Virus record (IMG/VR): IMGVR_UViG_3300013099_000055
Coordinates: 1 to 31,390 of that record
Direction: 5' to 3' (one strand)
Length of the DNA: 31,390 nt
From: a virus
Positions 28,163 through 31,390 of this stretch are shown piece by piece (positions within the stretch are counted from its first letter, which is position 1; every line of letters begins with the position of its first letter). Both the position numbers and the translations under genes were made by a program. The notes under the pieces are model-generated. The model worked only from the letters and a program-made list of their open reading frames with translations. It made no database searches and was not told where the DNA came from.

Positions 28163-30331
28163 ATGGCACTAGACGCACGATATATATTAGACCTAACGCT
28201 TGAGCCGGTTTTTAGAGATAAAACCACTGGCTTACCTTTGGCGGGTGGCAAACTATATTTTTATGAAGACAACAATAGAAACACGCTTAAAGATGTTTTT
28301 GAGCTATCTGGAAGTCCCCCCAATTATGGTTATTCTCCATTCCCGAATCCAATAATTTTGAGTTCAAAGGGAACCATTCAGGACGCTGACGAAAACAATG
28401 TAGCGTTGTACTACTATCCTTATGATAGTTTTGACAATATTGACCTATATTATATTCGGGTAACAGATGCAAATGATGTTGAGCAGTTCACGCGCGAAGC
28501 ATGGCCAAACATAGTTGGAAGCAACAACCCGTTAGCCAGCTCCAACAGTGTGAGCAATTCAATCTCAAATTCTCAGTTCCCAGCTGTATTGTTCGACCCT
28601 ACTAAGCCGTTAGAGATAGATTACACTGGCGCGGGTGATACTATTGTGGAGATAGCACCTGATTGGCTTTTGCGTCTTTCCCATAGCGGAGCAGGCACAA
28701 CCACAGTTACGAGAACATCAATTGTTGGGACATCTGGATTTGTCACTAACCCAGCTTATACTTTGGACATTACACCCGGTGTAAATACCACTGCGGTGGA
28801 GTTAATCCAAAGGTTGGAGAATGACACGGCAATCTGGGGGCCAACCGGCGATAACTCTAATGGCTTTGTAGCTACCTCAGTTACGATAGCACCCAATACA
28901 GACCTCACAGTTTTTTATCGACCTAGTGTGCCAGGCGAGCCAGGGCAGCAGACATTGCTATCCACAGGCGTAAATGGCAGCGGGTTATTTCAGGAATTTA
29001 ACAACACAGCCCAACTAGTCCCCTTTTCGAATACGGACACATCCGACAGTGGATTTGTGGATATTGTCTTTTCCCTATCTCCCGTTAATCCAAGTAGGCT
29101 TACGAGCTTGCAGGTAGTTGGGCTAAACGCAAACGACACGGGAATTAAGTATCAGCAAGAGCCGGTGAGCAAACAGCTAGACTCTCTTTCAAGTTATTAC
29201 GACTCAAGGTTGGCAGCCAAGGCCATTCCATCTCATCTGGTCGGCTGGGATTTCCCGGCTAACCCTGCTCAGTTTGGCGCGGTTTATGCTGCTGCTGCGA
29301 TTGGGGTTAATAAGTCTGCCTATGTATGGGATCAAACCATTGTCTTTCAGTCTTTGGATAGCGGGTTTAACGCTTTGCGTTCGGCTGAGGGCGCTTTGTC
29401 CTTGGATATTGATGTTGCGAATACTCAGCTTGCATTGGTTCAGTATCTTGAAGAGCCAAGGGCTAGAAGCATATTAAACGACAGGATTTCCGTAAACATT
29501 GCGGCCAAGGCTGATGCCGATGTGGATTGCGTGGTGTCACTTTGGTATACGGATGACGCTACGTTGCCCGATGTGAATGCGAATGATTCCGTTGTGGCAA
29601 CTTTGGCGGCTGATGGTACGGTTGCGACTCAAAATGGAAGCTGGAACCAAGTTCCCCGGAGTGGCTTGGGTACTGCTGAGCTTACAATTTCCCCGTCTGC
29701 TACGAATAACTTTAATGATTACGGGCTTAGTGGCTGGGATTTGCAGGGAATAGCCGGTGTTAATACGGCAACATTTTTTGCAATTGTTGTTAGCACTAAA
29801 GCTTTGGCTGACACCAATGCGCTGCATTTTGACTCTATATCTCTTTGCTCTGGTGACATTGCAACTAGACCAGCTCCGAAGGGATTAAGCGAAACTCTGT
29901 CTGACTGTGAACGCTATTATGAGAAGAGTTACGACTCAAATATCCTGCCCGGGGTAGTTACCAGCGTGGGTGCTGTAGTCGCAGCTCAATCATCATATCT
30001 AAATTCTCCGAATGTAGTTTTTCAAAATGCATCTTTTGGACTTACTTACAGAACAGCCAAGATGGTCACAGCCAACACGGTTTTAATATACGCGCCAAGT
30101 ACTGGGGCGGTTGCATCCTTGGACTCGAAGGTGTTCTCTCCTGGAAGCGGGACGGTGAGTGGGGTTAACGGAGTTGCCAACTGGGCGCAAACGGTTTCCC
30201 AATCTGGCGTTGTGTTTACGCTCGGGGTTAACGTTAACTTCCCAGCAACAGCCGATGGTGGCCATGCCTCTGGCGGTTCAGGATGGAATGTTTACCATTA
30301 TGTTTCTGACTCAAGACTTGGAATAGTTTAA
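28163..30331 (+). CDS. tail fibre / tailspike with podoviral attachment domain
   Basis: 722 aa, AAGGAG upstream. N-terminal attachment domain, residues 8-120: LDLTLEPVFRDKTTGLPLAG, GKLYFYEDNNRNTLKDVF, PNPIILSSKGTI, LYYIRVTDANDVEQF. This recurs at the start of many podoviral fibres that dock on the tail or head. A beta-rich middle follows. The C-terminal part contains LSETLSDCERYYEKSYDSNI (from about residue 578), a recurrent fibre-tip motif (C-x-R-Y-Y-E-K-S-Y). No pectin-lyase repeats or depolymerase site seen, so it is more likely a receptor-binding fibre than an enzyme. Confidence 0.8.
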   Translation: MALDARYILDLTLEPVFRDKTTGLPLAGGKLYFYEDNNRNTLKDVFELSGSPPNYGYSPFPNPIILSSKGTIQDADENNVALYYYPYDSFDNIDLYYIRVTDANDVEQFTREAWPNIVGSNNPLASSNSVSNSISNSQFPAVLFDPTKPLEIDYTGAGDTIVEIAPDWLLRLSHSGAGTTTVTRTSIVGTSGFVTNPAYTLDITPGVNTTAVELIQRLENDTAIWGPTGDNSNGFVATSVTIAPNTDLTVFYRPSVPGEPGQQTLLSTGVNGSGLFQEFNNTAQLVPFSNTDTSDSGFVDIVFSLSPVNPSRLTSLQVVGLNANDTGIKYQQEPVSKQLDSLSSYYDSRLAAKAIPSHLVGWDFPANPAQFGAVYAAAAIGVNKSAYVWDQTIVFQSLDSGFNALRSAEGALSLDIDVANTQLALVQYLEEPRARSILNDRISVNIAAKADADVDCVVSLWYTDDATLPDVNANDSVVATLAADGTVATQNGSWNQVPRSGLGTAELTISPSATNNFNDYGLSGWDLQGIAGVNTATFFAIVVSTKALADTNALHFDSISLCSGDIATRPAPKGLSETLSDCERYYEKSYDSNILPGVVTSVGAVVAAQSSYLNSPNVVFQNASFGLTYRTAKMVTANTVLIYAPSTGAVASLDSKVFSPGSGTVSGVNGVANWAQTVSQSGVVFTLGVNVNFPATADGGHASGGSGWNVYHYVSDSRLGIV

Positions 30332-30340
30332 GGATAAAGT

Positions 30341-30712
30341 ATGACTACTCAATATAACATTAATGAAATCACGAAAGGTCGAAATGGCTTTGGGTTGCCG
30401 TTTAGCGATAATGTCGCTTCTGCGGCTCTTGCTGCGGCTGCTGATACATCTCTTATAGTTCCCTTAAGTTCTGCGATGGGATCCGTTCAAGCGTCTGCTA
30501 ATCGATATGTGGCTGTATTCTCTTACGCCGCTGATGCCGAGGTTTATGTAGCATTAAATGCTGCGGCTGCCGCTCCCGCAGGGGCTGCCTTTGCGGCTGG
30601 CAGCGAGCTAAATCCGAGTGCTAAAGTAGTGAAGGCGGGAGATACAATTCATCTTCTTTCAACTGCTGGCGCTCAAGTTTCAGTCGCTTTTTACGCAATT
30701 CAAGAGGCTTAA
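30341..30712 (+). CDS. small beta-rich appendage protein
   Basis: 123 aa, AAGGA upstream. Start YNINEITKGRNGFGLPFSDN, then Ala-rich strands (TSLIVPLSSAMG, RYVAVFSYAADAEVYVALNA) and SELNPSAKVVKAGDTIHLLS, ending VSVAFYAIQEA. I recognise this layout (G-x-N-G-F-G-L, S-E-L-N-P-S-A-K-V-V-K) from other phages, where it accompanies fibre genes. Likely a small beta-sandwich decoration or fibre-associated protein. Confidence 0.65.
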   Translation: MTTQYNINEITKGRNGFGLPFSDNVASAALAAAADTSLIVPLSSAMGSVQASANRYVAVFSYAADAEVYVALNAAAAAPAGAAFAAGSELNPSAKVVKAGDTIHLLSTAGAQVSVAFYAIQEA

Positions 30713-30715
30713 TTC

Positions 30716-31390
30716 ATGTCTAGTCAAACCAGAAAATTTAGTCAGTTTGTGCAAGGTGGCGCGGCCAAGGTGGGCGATCAATTCGCTGGTTTGCGTGATG
30801 GAAAGAACACCATGTTTGATAGCGTGACCGGAGGTGGTGGCGCAGTTACTCATCCTATTGAGCAGGCAGCACATGGGTTTACAGGCACAGAATGGGTGCG
30901 CTGGGACTTGTCCACAAGCAAATATATATTGGCGCTCGGAAATAACGCTGTGAATGCTGAGGTAGCGGGAGTGGTCAGCCTGAAGGTGGATGATGATAAT
31001 TTTATTCTTCAGCAAGTCGGCTACAACGAAACAACGTTCATCGGTGCAGGTCTGATGGAGGGGATTTACTTCCTTTCGACGACAGTTGCCGGGGCCATGA
31101 CCTTATCAACCCCGCAAAATTCGGGTGAGGTGAGAAAAGTATTATTTAACTCTGTCGATGCTCCAAATGATGAAGGCTGGGTTATGAATATGATTGGGAA
31201 GGTTGTCGGTACTCAAGACCCTGGGCCAGGCACAGGCGAGAACGAGATTATTGTTGTGCAACCAGCGCATGGGTTTTCAGTAGAGCAAGCCGTAAGGGCT
31301 GACCCAGGCACACCGGGATTCTTTGTTCTGGCGCTTTCAGATACCGAAGTGAATGCACAGGCAGTGGGGGTAATTACGGAAATTATCGAC
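30716..31390 (+). CDS. appendage protein with tandem AHGF repeats, 3' end cut by window
   Basis: 225 codons from the ATG at 30716 to the window edge with no stop; AGAGG upstream. Begins MSSQTRKFSQFVQGGAAKVG then DQFAGLRDGKN, an attachment-like start. Two repeat units follow: EQAAHGFTGTEWVRWDL ... NAEVAGVVS (from about residue 45) and VQPAHGFSVEQAVRADP ... NAQAVGVIT (from about residue 181). The unit (Q-x-A-H-G-F ... V-R ... A-L ... N-A-x-x-x-G-V) is frequent in phage fibre-linked proteins. Probably a receptor-binding or linker component. Confidence 0.75.
   Translation, partial: MSSQTRKFSQFVQGGAAKVGDQFAGLRDGKNTMFDSVTGGGGAVTHPIEQAAHGFTGTEWVRWDLSTSKYILALGNNAVNAEVAGVVSLKVDDDNFILQQVGYNETTFIGAGLMEGIYFLSTTVAGAMTLSTPQNSGEVRKVLFNSVDAPNDEGWVMNMIGKVVGTQDPGPGTGENEIIVVQPAHGFSVEQAVRADPGTPGFFVLALSDTEVNAQAVGVITEIID

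Noticed and set aside
1-31390. CRISPR arrays, insertion sequences, integrase with attachment site
   Set aside because: No regularly spaced repeats, transposase or tyrosine/serine recombinase signatures, or terminal inverted repeats were seen.

Overview
The window is a stretch of a tailed double-stranded DNA phage genome (Caudoviricetes). The virion genes point to a short-tailed podovirus with a P22-type head and tail machine. In one uninterrupted rightward block they run: Sf6-type small terminase, large terminase, P22-type portal of 722 aa, scaffold, P22-type coat, gp4-like tail accessory factor, gp10-like plug/hub, three ejection proteins in the P22 order (gp7-, gp20- and gp16-like), and tail fibre/appendage proteins. 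The recombination genes (ERF plus YqaJ/lambda-type exonuclease), the ArdA antirestriction protein and clear Shine-Dalgarno sites suggest a proteobacterial host. The host genus cannot be read from the sequence. No integrase, CI-type repressor, endolysin or tRNA was recognised, so lifestyle is undecided and the lysis enzyme probably lies outside the window.

Layout. (1) 1-360, rightward: the C-terminal end of a protein resembling the Acb2/Tad1 hairpin family of signal-nucleotide sponges, translationally coupled to a small membrane protein. (2) 353-3413, leftward: ERF annealing protein, exonuclease, two unknowns, a two-HTH DNA-binding protein and a small membrane protein. (3) 3413-3513: two fully overlapping, oppositely directed sigma70-like promoters sharing one palindrome. 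(4) 3513-9350, rightward early/replication operon: about a dozen tiny overlapping genes, several starting with nearly the same MKASEL coding sequence, then a 147-nt leader with two strong hairpins, an HTH replication initiator, a DnaB-like helicase and more small genes. (5) 9351-9669: no protein gene, but one well-supported promoter-hairpins-terminator RNA unit and a second, related unit ending in a similar terminator hairpin. (6) 9670-10684: a small leftward gene, a repeat-containing divergent control region, and a rightward pair ending in a VRR-NUC nuclease. (7) 10675-14284, leftward accessory region driven from two duplicated control regions. It carries ArdA, micro-ORFs not visible at ordinary length cut-offs, several single-TM proteins, a YecR-like lipoprotein and an exported protein. 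(8) 14285-14503: divergent control region. (9) 14504-31390: late operon.

How it may work together. The ERF/exonuclease pair supplies recombination, and the initiator plus helicase supply replication. The palindromic switch at 3461-3473 can fire only one of the recombination or early/replication operons at a time. The accessory leftward operons look like host-takeover or defence-evasion genes. The most novel elements are the tandem small RNAs at 9387-9666, whose terminator loop is complementary to the ribosome-binding sites of the two duplicated leftward leaders, and the nested micro-membrane-protein cluster at 12274-12682.
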